Shown here piece by piece: positions 1 to 6,877 of a stretch of DNA of 64,000 nt. The position numbers and the translations under genes are program-made. Origin of the DNA: Woodsholea maritima DSM 17123 (lineage in GTDB: Bacteria; Pseudomonadota; Alphaproteobacteria; Caulobacterales; Maricaulaceae); assembly GCF_000382325.1 (NCBI RefSeq), contig NZ_KB908056.1:811148-875147 (forward strand), given 5' to 3'. The notes under the pieces are model-generated. The model saw only the letters and a program-made list of their open reading frames with translations, was not told the DNA's origin and did not search any database. Each line of letters opens with the position of its first letter. Position 1 is the first letter of the stretch.

Positions 1-698
1 ATACCGCCCACACCCCAGCCCAGAACGGCCAGGCCATTGACCATGGTGGTGTGGCTGTCAGTCCCTACCAGCGTATCAGGATAAGCGTAGGTGACGCCGT
101 CTTCATCTTTGGTCCAAACGGTTTGGGCCAGATATTCCAAATTCACCTGGTGGCAGATCCCGGTTCCAGGAGGAACCGCGCGGAAATTATCAAAGGCACC
201 CGCCCCCCAGCGTAGGAATTTATAGCGCTCAGCATTGCGCTCATATTCACGCTCAACATTTTTCTGGAAGCTGTCTTCACTGCCGAAATAATCCACCATC
301 ACAGAGTGGTCGATGACCAAATCAACGGGGACCAGCGGGTTGATCGACTTTGGATCGCCGCCCAGCTTCGCCGTCGCATCGCGCATCGCGGCCAGGTCAA
401 CCACGGCCGGAACGCCGGTGAAATCCTGCATCAAGACGCGCGCGGGACGGTAAGCGATTTCGTGCTCGGATTTGCCGGTCTTGGTCCAGGCGGCAATCGC
501 CTCAATATCGGCCTTCGTGACAGTTTTGCCATCTTCGTGGCGCAGCAGGTTTTCCAAAAGCACTTTCAGCGTGTAAGGCAGCTTGGAGACGCCTTCCAGG
601 CCATTGGCCTCGGCTGCGTTCAGGTCGAAATAGACATAGGTCTCGCCATCGACATTCAGTTCGCGGCGTGACTTAAAACTATCAAGAGAAGCCATCAT
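1..698 (-). CDS. acnA: Aconitate hydratase A, N-terminal part (cut by window edge)
   Basis: Reading the minus strand from 698 gives an aconitase N-terminus ([19 protein letters not shown]) that stays open to base 1, about 232 residues. It includes the conserved [12 protein letters not shown] stretch of the AcnA/IRP1 family. The enzyme interconverts citrate and isocitrate in the TCA cycle with a [4Fe-4S] cluster; the cluster cysteines lie beyond the window. Two adjacent ATGs (698 and 695) could start it; AAGGAAC lies just upstream. Its divergent placement next to ccmA is common in Alphaproteobacteria. The 287 bp between acnA and ccmA must hold both promoters; beyond a 12-bp palindrome ACCCAGCTGGGT near 725-737 I see nothing definite there. 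Confidence 0.96.
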   Translation of the reverse strand, partial: MMASLDSFKSRRELNVDGETYVYFDLNAAEANGLEGVSKLPYTLKVLLENLLRHEDGKTVTKADIEAIAAWTKTGKSEHEIAYRPARVLMQDFTGVPAVVDLAAMRDATAKLGGDPKSINPLVPVDLVIDHSVMVDYFGSEDSFQKNVEREYERNAERYKFLRWGAGAFDNFRAVPPGTGICHQVNLEYLAQTVWTKDEDGVTYAYPDTLVGTDSHTTMVNGLAVLGWGVGG

Positions 699-985
699 GA
701 GGTTCCTTTTGCGATAGAGCCTGAACCCAGCTGGGTCAGGCGAAACGGACGGAAGGTCTTCACAGCCTGAGGGGTGGCCGTCAAAACGGGTCCAGAAAGA
801 AGGGTCTGACCCGCGTTGTAGCGCCGAGACTTCGCGCCTGCAATGCGTCTGACAGACTTATCTGCGTGTGAAGCACTATTTATCCCATATTCGGGGGCTT
901 TTACAGTCCATTCAACGCTGACACCCCCCGCGTCAGTCTGCCATTTGCACGAAATGAGACTTTATGCCTAAAAGGGTGTTTTCCA

Positions 986-1672
986 ATGCCCGAGCCCGGC
1001 CCCGTCATGTTTGAGACTTCCCTTATTCTTAAGGCGCTTTGCGTGGCCCGTGCCGGTCGGGTCTTGATGCGTGATCTTACGCTTAGCCTTGAACCGGGTA
1101 GCGCTCTGTTGCTGACCGGGCCCAATGGGGTGGGTAAAACCAGTTTATTACGAACACTGGCCGGACTTTTAGCAGCCCAGAGCGGTGAAGTGCATTATCA
1201 ACGCGCAAGCCTGCGCGAAGACGCAGCACATAACGCCAAACCCCAGGCCCAATCCCATGAAGATGCGGTGGCCTATCTCAGCCATGCCGATGGCCTGAAA
1301 GCGACAGAAACTGTCGCCGAAGCCCTGACCTTTTGGCGGACTTTACATGGCGCGCCGGACATCCCTGCGCGTCTCGTTTTGAAACAGGTAGGGATGGAGC
1401 GCTTATCCCGGCGGCCCTGTGCGCGTTTGTCTGCGGGGCAAAAACGCCGCGTGGCTTTAGCGCGGGTGATGATCAGCCATCGACCGATCTGGATCCTGGA
1501 TGAACCTGCCGCCCCGCTGGATACGGCCGGGCGCGCGCTGCTGGCCGATCTGTGCCAAGGCCATCGCGATCAAGGCGGTATTGTCATCGCCGCCACCCAT
1601 GTCGATCTGGGCTGGACCCAGGCTCAGAGCCTCGATCTCGTCCCACTGCAGGCAGAGGGGATCCGCGCATGA
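986..1672 (+). CDS. ccmA: Heme exporter ATP-binding protein CcmA
   Basis: This 228-residue ABC ATPase carries Walker A GPNGVGKT (residues 45-52), the signature LSAGQ (148-152) and Walker B WILDEP (169-174). CcmA powers the CcmABCD complex, which releases heme-loaded CcmE during cytochrome c maturation at the inner membrane. The short length and the ccmB gene overlapping its stop (ATGA at 1669-1672) fit the family. A second start at 1007 (MFETSL) is possible; 986 is kept because AAGGG lies about 10 bases upstream. First gene of the ccm operon. Confidence 0.95.
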   Translation: MPEPGPVMFETSLILKALCVARAGRVLMRDLTLSLEPGSALLLTGPNGVGKTSLLRTLAGLLAAQSGEVHYQRASLREDAAHNAKPQAQSHEDAVAYLSHADGLKATETVAEALTFWRTLHGAPDIPARLVLKQVGMERLSRRPCARLSAGQKRRVALARVMISHRPIWILDEPAAPLDTAGRALLADLCQGHRDQGGIVIAATHVDLGWTQAQSLDLVPLQAEGIRA

Positions 1673-2343
1673 CCTTTGTGGCGCTTTGGGCGCTCTTCAA
1701 ACGTGAAGCCAAGCTCGCCTGGGCGGGCGGGGGCGGGGCCGCGGGGCCAGCCGCCTTCAATCTCGCCGCGCTCGCGCTGGCACCCCTCGCCATGGGGCCC
1801 TCACCAGAGCTCTTAAGCCAGGCCGGTCCGGGTATTGTCGCCTTCTCACTCCTGCTATCGACCTTACAACCGGCTGAGCGTTTGTTTGGCGATGATGTCG
1901 GTGATGGCACGCTCGATCTTTATGCGTTGTGTGGACAGAGCCTCACCCTCATCAGCCTGGTCAAGACCTTGGCCTTTGCCTTCGCCGTCTTTTGGCCCGC
2001 CCCGATGATCGCCCTGATTGGCGGGCTTGCCTATGGACTTCCCTTTGAAGCGGCGGCGACATTGGCCTTCGGATTAAGCCTTGCCATTCCCGGCCTTGCC
2101 ATGATCACCGCCTTTGCCGGGGCGTTGGCGGCTGGGATCAAACGCTCCGGGCTGTTGATCGCCCTGATCGCCGCGCCATTGCAAACCCCGCTGCTCATCT
2201 TTGCGGCTGGGGCCGGGCGCGAAGCGCTCAACGCCACCGGGCGCGCCGATGCCAACCTGCTTTTGACCTTGGCGGTCAGTCTGATGCTGTTGGTCTTAAG
2301 CCCCGCCGGGATCGCAGCCGCGCTCAAAGCGCGCCTCGACTAA
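1669..2343 (+). CDS. ccmB: Heme exporter membrane protein CcmB
   Basis: The 224-residue product starts at the ATG that overlaps the ccmA stop (MTFVALWALFKREAKLAW). I count about six hydrophobic segments, matching CcmB, the membrane partner of the CcmA ATPase. The arrangement, size and the KREAKLAW-type start, in which an amphipathic stretch precedes the first membrane span, support the call. The reading frame extends further upstream inside ccmA, but that part is shadow. Translational coupling to ccmA is likely from the 4-base overlap. Confidence 0.94.
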   Translation: MTFVALWALFKREAKLAWAGGGGAAGPAAFNLAALALAPLAMGPSPELLSQAGPGIVAFSLLLSTLQPAERLFGDDVGDGTLDLYALCGQSLTLISLVKTLAFAFAVFWPAPMIALIGGLAYGLPFEAAATLAFGLSLAIPGLAMITAFAGALAAGIKRSGLLIALIAAPLQTPLLIFAAGAGREALNATGRADANLLLTLAVSLMLLVLSPAGIAAALKARLD

Positions 2344-2430
2344 TCTCCTCAAAATCGCCATGGTTATGCACCAAGCGGGCTTTGAGATGGCGCTCAATCG
2401 CGCCTGCCCGAGAACAAGGATTACGCTCTA

Positions 2431-3255
2431 ATGATGATGCGCACTGCGCTTTTGTCTCTTGGCCTGTTGGCACTTGGCGCATGCGAAGCCGCTGCGCCAG
2501 AGGCAACCTCACCCCCCGCCACGCCAAACTTGGATCAGATAGAAATTTCGCAGCGTAATGATGCCGGTCAGGGCGAAGCGCATTTTCCTGATCTTTCCGC
2601 GCACTTCCCCGGGCTTCATGCCTATCTCAACGATCACGAAACCCGCGCCGTCGGGCAATTCCTGGCCGAAGCCGAGCAAGCTCAAACCAGCCTTGCCGAA
2701 AACGATCCCGACTATCCCTTTATGACGTGGGAATATGGGGCCACTTATGAGGTGAGCTGGATGGATCGCGATTTCATCTCGCTCAACGTCCATCATTATA
2801 CATTCACCGGCGGGGCTCATCCCAATCCCGCCCTATCAGGTCGGCTATGGTCGAAAGCGGCGGGGGCGTTTATCGGCTTGGACGCGCTGTTTACTGATTT
2901 GAGCGAGCAATCCCCGGCCCGTCTGACCCTCGCTAAGGCCGTCTATGAGGCCATCATCGCCGCACGGTTAGAGCGCAATGGCGATGAAGCGATTGCGCGC
3001 GATCCGTTCTGGACCCGCGATCTGAACAGCGAGCATCTGACCGATTGGAGCTTCGTTCTGACCCCGGCGCGGGATGATCCCCAGAAGATCGGGGCCATCA
3101 CCTTTGTCTTTGGTCCTTATGTCGTCGGCTCCTACGCGGAAGGCATGTATCAGGCGCAAATCCCCCAAAGCGTCTTTCACGACTTTTTGACCCCCGCCTG
3201 GCAGGCCCGCTTTGGCGGCGAACCCGCAAGTGAGCCCCGCAACACCGCCCCCTAG
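2431..3255 (+). CDS. DUF3298/RsiV-like lipoprotein within the ccm operon
   Basis: The 274-residue product has a lipoprotein signal (LLALGAC, Cys near residue 19) followed by an acidic, soluble periplasmic domain. The segment HHYTFTGGAHPNP is the hallmark of the DUF3298/DUF4163 fold also found in the extracellular part of the anti-sigma factor RsiV, which binds lysozyme. It is probably anchored in the inner or outer membrane facing the periplasm. It sits between ccmB (87 bases upstream) and ccmC (72 bases downstream), an unusual place, so it is probably co-transcribed with cytochrome c maturation genes. Function unknown; a link to cytochrome biogenesis would be inference from position only. 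Confidence 0.85.
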   Translation: MMMRTALLSLGLLALGACEAAAPEATSPPATPNLDQIEISQRNDAGQGEAHFPDLSAHFPGLHAYLNDHETRAVGQFLAEAEQAQTSLAENDPDYPFMTWEYGATYEVSWMDRDFISLNVHHYTFTGGAHPNPALSGRLWSKAAGAFIGLDALFTDLSEQSPARLTLAKAVYEAIIAARLERNGDEAIARDPFWTRDLNSEHLTDWSFVLTPARDDPQKIGAITFVFGPYVVGSYAEGMYQAQIPQSVFHDFLTPAWQARFGGEPASEPRNTAP

Positions 3256-3327
3256 GATCTAAGCGTACAAGGGGGTGCGGCGCATGGACGCTTGCACCCC
3301 AACCCCACGCCGGTATATCACCGCCTT

Positions 3328-4062
3328 ATGTGGTCTTATTTTGCAAATCCTGATCGTTTTGATCATCTGGCGCGCCGGGCTCTGCCGATATGTGCGGGCG
3401 TGAGCTTTCTTCTCTTCGCCATTGGCCTACCTTGGGCGTTGATCTTTTCACCGCCCGATTATCAGCAAAGCGAAAGCGTGCGTATCATGTATGTCCATGT
3501 GCCCGCCGCCTGGCTGGCCATGTTCGCCTATGCCGGCCTTGGCGCATCCAGCTTTGTCTATTTCGTCTGGCGCCACAATGTCGCTGATGTCGCCGCCCAG
3601 GCCATCGCACCGCTTGGGGCCGCCTTTGCCTTTCTCTGCCTGGTCACCGGATCTCTGTGGGGTAAGCCAATGTGGGGGGCCTGGTGGGTGTGGGATGCGC
3701 GCCTGACCTCCATGCTGGTGCTGTTCCTGCTGTATCTGGGTTATATGGCGCTGCGCGGGGCCATCGAAGATGAGAAGCTGGCGGCACGCTCGGCCGCAAT
3801 CCTCGCCATGGCCGGGCTGGTCAATCTGCCCATCATTAAATTCTCTGTCGATTGGTGGAATTCCTTGCATCAAGCCGCCAGCGTCTTTCGCTTCGATGGG
3901 CCGACTATTGATGCCAGCCAGCTTTGGCCGCTTCTGATCATGGCGCTGGCCTTCACCTTCCTCTATCTCACCCTCACCTTGATGCGCATGCGCACGGTGA
4001 TCGTGGAAAAACGCGCCGCCAGCTTGGAGCGCCGTCTGGAAGCCCAAGGAGTAAATCTATGA
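3328..4062 (+). CDS. ccmC: Heme exporter membrane protein CcmC
   Basis: This 244-residue, roughly six-span membrane protein carries the tryptophan-rich WWD segment WGAWWVWDARLTS of the heme-handling protein family and the two flanking histidines (in VHVPAAW and WNSLHQAAS). CcmC loads heme onto CcmE in the periplasm. The start is placed at ATG 3328 (MWSYFANPDRF), the usual CcmC beginning; the frame could also start at a TTG at 3292, but that adds 12 non-family residues. No good Shine-Dalgarno sequence is visible before 3328. The stop overlaps the ccmD start. Confidence 0.95.
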   Translation: MWSYFANPDRFDHLARRALPICAGVSFLLFAIGLPWALIFSPPDYQQSESVRIMYVHVPAAWLAMFAYAGLGASSFVYFVWRHNVADVAAQAIAPLGAAFAFLCLVTGSLWGKPMWGAWWVWDARLTSMLVLFLLYLGYMALRGAIEDEKLAARSAAILAMAGLVNLPIIKFSVDWWNSLHQAASVFRFDGPTIDASQLWPLLIMALAFTFLYLTLTLMRMRTVIVEKRAASLERRLEAQGVNL

Positions 4063-4220
4063 GCACCTGGCTCGCCATGGATGGCTATGGGGTTTTCGTC
4101 TGGGCCTCTTATGGCCTAACCGCCGGGGTCACTGGCGCGCTGATCCTTCTCAGCATGCTACGTCACGCCAAGGCCAAGGCGCATCTGGCTGACCTTCAAG
4201 CCGAGATCGAGGGATTATGA
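4059..4220 (+). CDS. ccmD: Heme exporter subunit CcmD
   Basis: The reading frame from ATG 4059 encodes 53 residues (STWLAMDGYGVFVWASYGL...), with one membrane span followed by a charged helix ending AEIEGL. This is the size and pattern of CcmD, the small subunit that lets holo-CcmE leave the CcmABC complex. It overlaps ccmC by four bases at its start and ccmG by four bases at its end, so the three are translationally coupled. Confidence 0.92.
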   Translation: MSTWLAMDGYGVFVWASYGLTAGVTGALILLSMLRHAKAKAHLADLQAEIEGL

Positions 4221-4747
4221 GCCGCGTTTTACTATGGGCCCCGATTGCCTCTGTCCTGATCCTGATCGTGGTTTTTGCCCTTGCGCTGAACAACCCGCGC
4301 GAGGATGTGGGCCAAGATCCGTTGATCGGCCATCCCCTGCCCAGCCTGCCTTTAGAGGCGCTACCGGGTGGGCAAATCTTTGACCCGGCCACGATTGAGG
4401 GGCCTTATCTTCTCAATATCTGGGCATCTTGGTGTGCGCCCTGCCGGATTGAGCACCCCATGCTAAGCGAGCTGAATGACGCGGGCATCCCCATCTATGG
4501 CATTATCTATAAGGATAAACCCGAAACTGCGGGTGCCTTCTTAACCGAGCTGGGTAATCCCTTCACCGCCTTGGCTGCCGATCCTGAAGGACGCGCCGCG
4601 CTGGAACTGGGCGTCACGGGCGCGCCAGAAACCTGGGTGATTGATCAAAACGGGATCGTGCGCGCACGCTGGCGCGGGGCCATCACCCGCAATGTCTGGA
4701 ATGATTTCCTGGCCCCGCCCTATCGCGCGGCCGAGCGCGGGGAATAA
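4217..4747 (+). CDS. ccmG: Periplasmic thiol:disulfide oxidoreductase CcmG/DsbE
   Basis: This 176-residue protein has an N-terminal membrane anchor (about residues 5-24) and a thioredoxin fold with the motif WASWCAPCR, the redox cysteines being Cys73 and Cys76. CcmG reduces apocytochrome c (or its CcmH partner) so that heme can be attached. It is the last gene of the operon and is followed by a strong terminator at 4763. The genes ccmE, ccmF, ccmH and ccmI are not in this window and must lie elsewhere. Confidence 0.95.
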   Translation: MSRVLLWAPIASVLILIVVFALALNNPREDVGQDPLIGHPLPSLPLEALPGGQIFDPATIEGPYLLNIWASWCAPCRIEHPMLSELNDAGIPIYGIIYKDKPETAGAFLTELGNPFTALAADPEGRAALELGVTGAPETWVIDQNGIVRARWRGAITRNVWNDFLAPPYRAAERGE

Positions 4748-4762
4748 AATCAAAGACGGATG

Positions 4763-4790
4763 AAAAAGGGCTGGGATCAGCCCTTTTTCT
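4763..4790 (+). terminator. Terminator of the ccm operon, overlapping the 3' end of marR
   Basis: A perfect 11-bp stem, AAAAAGGGCTG (4763-4773) with loop GGAT and CAGCCCTTTTT (4778-4788), is followed by a long T/C-rich run on the plus strand. The marR stop codon (minus strand) lies in the loop and 3' arm at 4777-4779, and the run of Ts is the antisense of the marR lysine codons. On the minus strand the stem is followed only by ATCCG-like sequence, so it is mainly a plus-strand terminator. Confidence 0.85.
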
Positions 4791-5343
4791 TATCTTTCTT
4801 CTTTTTCTTATCTTTTTTCTTCTTGCCTTCGCCCTCATCTTCATCGGTGACGGCTTTGATGGCGGCCTTGGCCTTTTTGGCTTCGACTTTCAATTCGCCT
4901 TCATCCAGCTCCATCGCGCGGGCAATGCGGGTCAGAGCCTCCACGAAATTGGCGCGCTTGTTCTTGGGCAGCGCCGTTAAGATCGCCTCATCGGCGGCAA
5001 TCGCCCCAGCGCGCGCATTGGCCAGCAAAGCAGATCCTTCGTCCGTCAGACGCACCGCATTGGCGCGGGCATCGCCCGGCGCGCGCTCTCGCAGCAACAA
5101 CCCTTTCGAGGCCATGCGCGTCACCAATTCAGCCAAGGTCGAACGATCAATGCCGGTCGCTTGCACCAATTGGGTCTGGGTCAGGCCCTCTTGCGCGGCC
5201 ACGGCACTGAGCACCGCAAACTGGCGTTGGGTAATGGTCACCCCGCCGGTGGCATCTGAAAACCGGTCAGCGGCAAATTGCTGTGCGCGGTGGAGCAAAT
5301 GCCCCGGTGAAAGGGAAAGATCGAATACCAGCTCTTCACTCAT
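4777..5343 (-). CDS. MarR-family transcriptional regulator with poly-lysine tail
   Basis: The first ~140 of 188 residues form a MarR winged helix: TITQRQFAVLSAVAAQEG, then the recognition region TQTQLVQATGIDRSTLAELV and wing KGLLLRERAPGDARANAV. MarR dimers repress nearby genes until a ligand is bound. The C-terminus is unusual: an acidic linker DEDEGEG and a tail KKKKDKKKKKDKKKG before the stop. That tail could bind nucleic acid, or it may be a by-product of the ccm terminator's T-run being read in antisense. No obvious target operon; inverted repeats upstream (5364-5432) suggest autoregulation. Confidence 0.9.
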   Translation of the reverse strand: MSEELVFDLSLSPGHLLHRAQQFAADRFSDATGGVTITQRQFAVLSAVAAQEGLTQTQLVQATGIDRSTLAELVTRMASKGLLLRERAPGDARANAVRLTDEGSALLANARAGAIAADEAILTALPKNKRANFVEALTRIARAMELDEGELKVEAKKAKAAIKAVTDEDEGEGKKKKDKKKKKDKKKG

Positions 5344-5363
5344 CGCTTTCGCCTCGTTGTTTA

Positions 5364-5432
5364 CTCCGTATCATGGATGCATATTAGCGATATTTCTTCA
5401 GAATACAATGAAAAATCGTTCTGAATACGGAG
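5364..5432. promoter_or_regulatory. Nested inverted repeats upstream of marR (possible operator)
   Basis: Two nested perfect inverted repeats lie 20-90 bases upstream of the marR start: an outer pair CTCCGTA (5364-5370) and TACGGAG (5426-5432), and an inner pair TTCAGAA (5397-5403) and TTCTGAA (5419-5425). A further short palindrome GATATTGTAATATC lies at 5461-5474. MarR proteins commonly bind such palindromes in their own promoters; that this one does so is inference. Confidence 0.35.
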
Positions 5433-5616
5433 AGGATTGAGCATGCGCACAATGAACTGAGATATTGTAATATCAAAACAAATCGGAGGGCAGGTGAATA
5501 TTACTCATAAAATACTATCTACAAGGGAATAATTCATAAACCCAGTGCGCCATGCCACTCCATGATTACACACAGGCACGGAGCAATTCGAGGGCATGAA
5601 GACCAACCCCGCCAGC

Positions 5617-5970
5617 CTAGCTGTTGAACAGCACCAAAACGCGCTCGGGCGGACGGCCCAGCATGGCGCGCGCGCGATGGATCACGATAGGGCGTTCAAT
5701 CAATTTAGGCTCATCGTGCATAGCCTGGATCAAGGCGTCTTGATCGCTTACCTCGCCCAAGCCTAGATCTTTATAGGCGGCTTCTTTGGTGCGCATCAGC
5801 TGGCGCGCATCTTCAAAGCCCAGCTGGCCTAAAACCGTACGGATATCCTCCACGCTGGCCTTTTCCTCCATATAGAGGCGCACTTTAGGCTCAATGGCGT
5901 GCTGGCGTAAAAGCGCCAAGGTTTCGCGCGATTTCGAACAGCGTGGATTATGCCAAATCTCAGTCGCCAT
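5617..5970 (-). CDS. arsC: Arsenate reductase-like protein (ArsC/Spx-type thioredoxin fold)
   Basis: The 117-residue product begins MATEIWHNPRCSKSRETL with Cys11 in the RCSKSR motif of glutaredoxin-coupled arsenate reductases, and the conserved arginines in LMRTKE and ERPIVI follow. The enzyme would reduce arsenate to arsenite using glutathione/glutaredoxin. No arsenite efflux gene or ArsR regulator is adjacent, so its physiological substrate is uncertain. It sits 18 bases downstream of the CitE-like gene on the same strand and may be co-transcribed with it. Confidence 0.9.
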   Translation of the reverse strand: MATEIWHNPRCSKSRETLALLRQHAIEPKVRLYMEEKASVEDIRTVLGQLGFEDARQLMRTKEAAYKDLGLGEVSDQDALIQAMHDEPKLIERPIVIHRARAMLGRPPERVLVLFNS

Positions 5971-5988
5971 GAATGAGCCTTTCCCGTC

Positions 5989-6852
5989 TTAGGCGCGCGC
6001 GATCAGGCGCAGCGCTTGATGATAATGCATGGCTTCGACCATGCGGCCTTGATGGGAGATGGCCCCCTTGCCTACGTTTGCCGGATCTTCAAAGGCCGTG
6101 ACCAGAGCGCGGGCCGCCTCCAGCGCCGCCGCATCCGGGCGTAGTGCCGCGTGTACCCCCGCGATCTGATCGGGATGGATCAAGGTTTTCCCCTCAAAGC
6201 CCAAACGCAAGCCTTCTTGGGTTTGGGCGATCAAGCCCGCCTGATCGCGGAAATTATTATAAACCCCATCCAGGGCGATCAGGCCGAAAGCGCGCGCATG
6301 AAGGACAAGGGCCTGTAAATGCGCCACGATAGGACCGCGATCGCCATCACACAGACAATCCAGCCCCGCACACAGATCATTGGTACCCGCGATCAATCCG
6401 ATCAGATCAACATCCCCCGCGATCTCGCAAATCTCTTTCAGATTGACGATACCCAAAGGCGTTTCAATCACCGCCCATAAGGGCCCCGAGCATCCCAGCG
6501 TATTTAAATCCGCATGCGCCTCTTGAAGCGCTAACACGCTTTCAACCTTGGGAAGGGCGATGCCGTCAAAGCCCAGCTCTGCGGCCAGGGCTATATCAGC
6601 TTCAAACTCAGCCGTGTCGGGGGCATTGACCCGAAGCAATGTCTGAGAGGACGAGGCCCGCCAACTGGCAGCGGCAATGCGGGCATTTTCGCGCGCGGGC
6701 GCCTTTTGTCCTGGGCCAACCGCATCTTCAAGATCCAGGATCAGAAGGTCTGCGCCCAGATTTGGGGCCTTTTCCAGCGCGCGCGGCTTATCGCCGGGCA
6801 CATAAAGCGCACTTCGATGGGCCTTGTGACATTTTTGCTCTTCATTCGTCAT
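5989..6852 (-). CDS. HpcH/HpaI aldolase / citrate lyase beta-like (CitE) protein
   Basis: The 287-residue product shows the CitE-like TIM barrel: RSALYVPGDKPRALEKA, LILDLEDAVG with the acidic metal and substrate residues, PKVES, and IETPLGI. Free-standing CitE-like proteins cleave or make acyl-CoA thioesters such as malyl-CoA or citramalyl-CoA; which one here cannot be told. The start is set at ATG 6852 (MTNEEQK); the frame runs on upstream to 6939, but that would overlap the divergent pdxK gene. Only 25 bases separate the two starts, and no Shine-Dalgarno sequence is visible. Confidence 0.88.
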   Translation of the reverse strand: MTNEEQKCHKAHRSALYVPGDKPRALEKAPNLGADLLILDLEDAVGPGQKAPARENARIAAASWRASSSQTLLRVNAPDTAEFEADIALAAELGFDGIALPKVESVLALQEAHADLNTLGCSGPLWAVIETPLGIVNLKEICEIAGDVDLIGLIAGTNDLCAGLDCLCDGDRGPIVAHLQALVLHARAFGLIALDGVYNNFRDQAGLIAQTQEGLRLGFEGKTLIHPDQIAGVHAALRPDAAALEAARALVTAFEDPANVGKGAISHQGRMVEAMHYHQALRLIARA

Positions 6853-6877
6853 CGCGTTACGGCCTATATCAGAGTTT
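6853..6877. promoter_or_regulatory. Shared divergent promoter core between citE-like and pdxK-DUF429
   Basis: Only 25 bases separate the two divergent start codons. TATATC at 6865-6870 reads as a -10 element for the plus-strand gene, with the ATG 7 bases later. Its complement GATATA is a -10 for the minus-strand gene, with the ATG 12 bases later. Neither gene has a ribosome-binding site, so leaderless or near-leaderless transcripts from overlapping promoters are likely. Confidence 0.4.
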
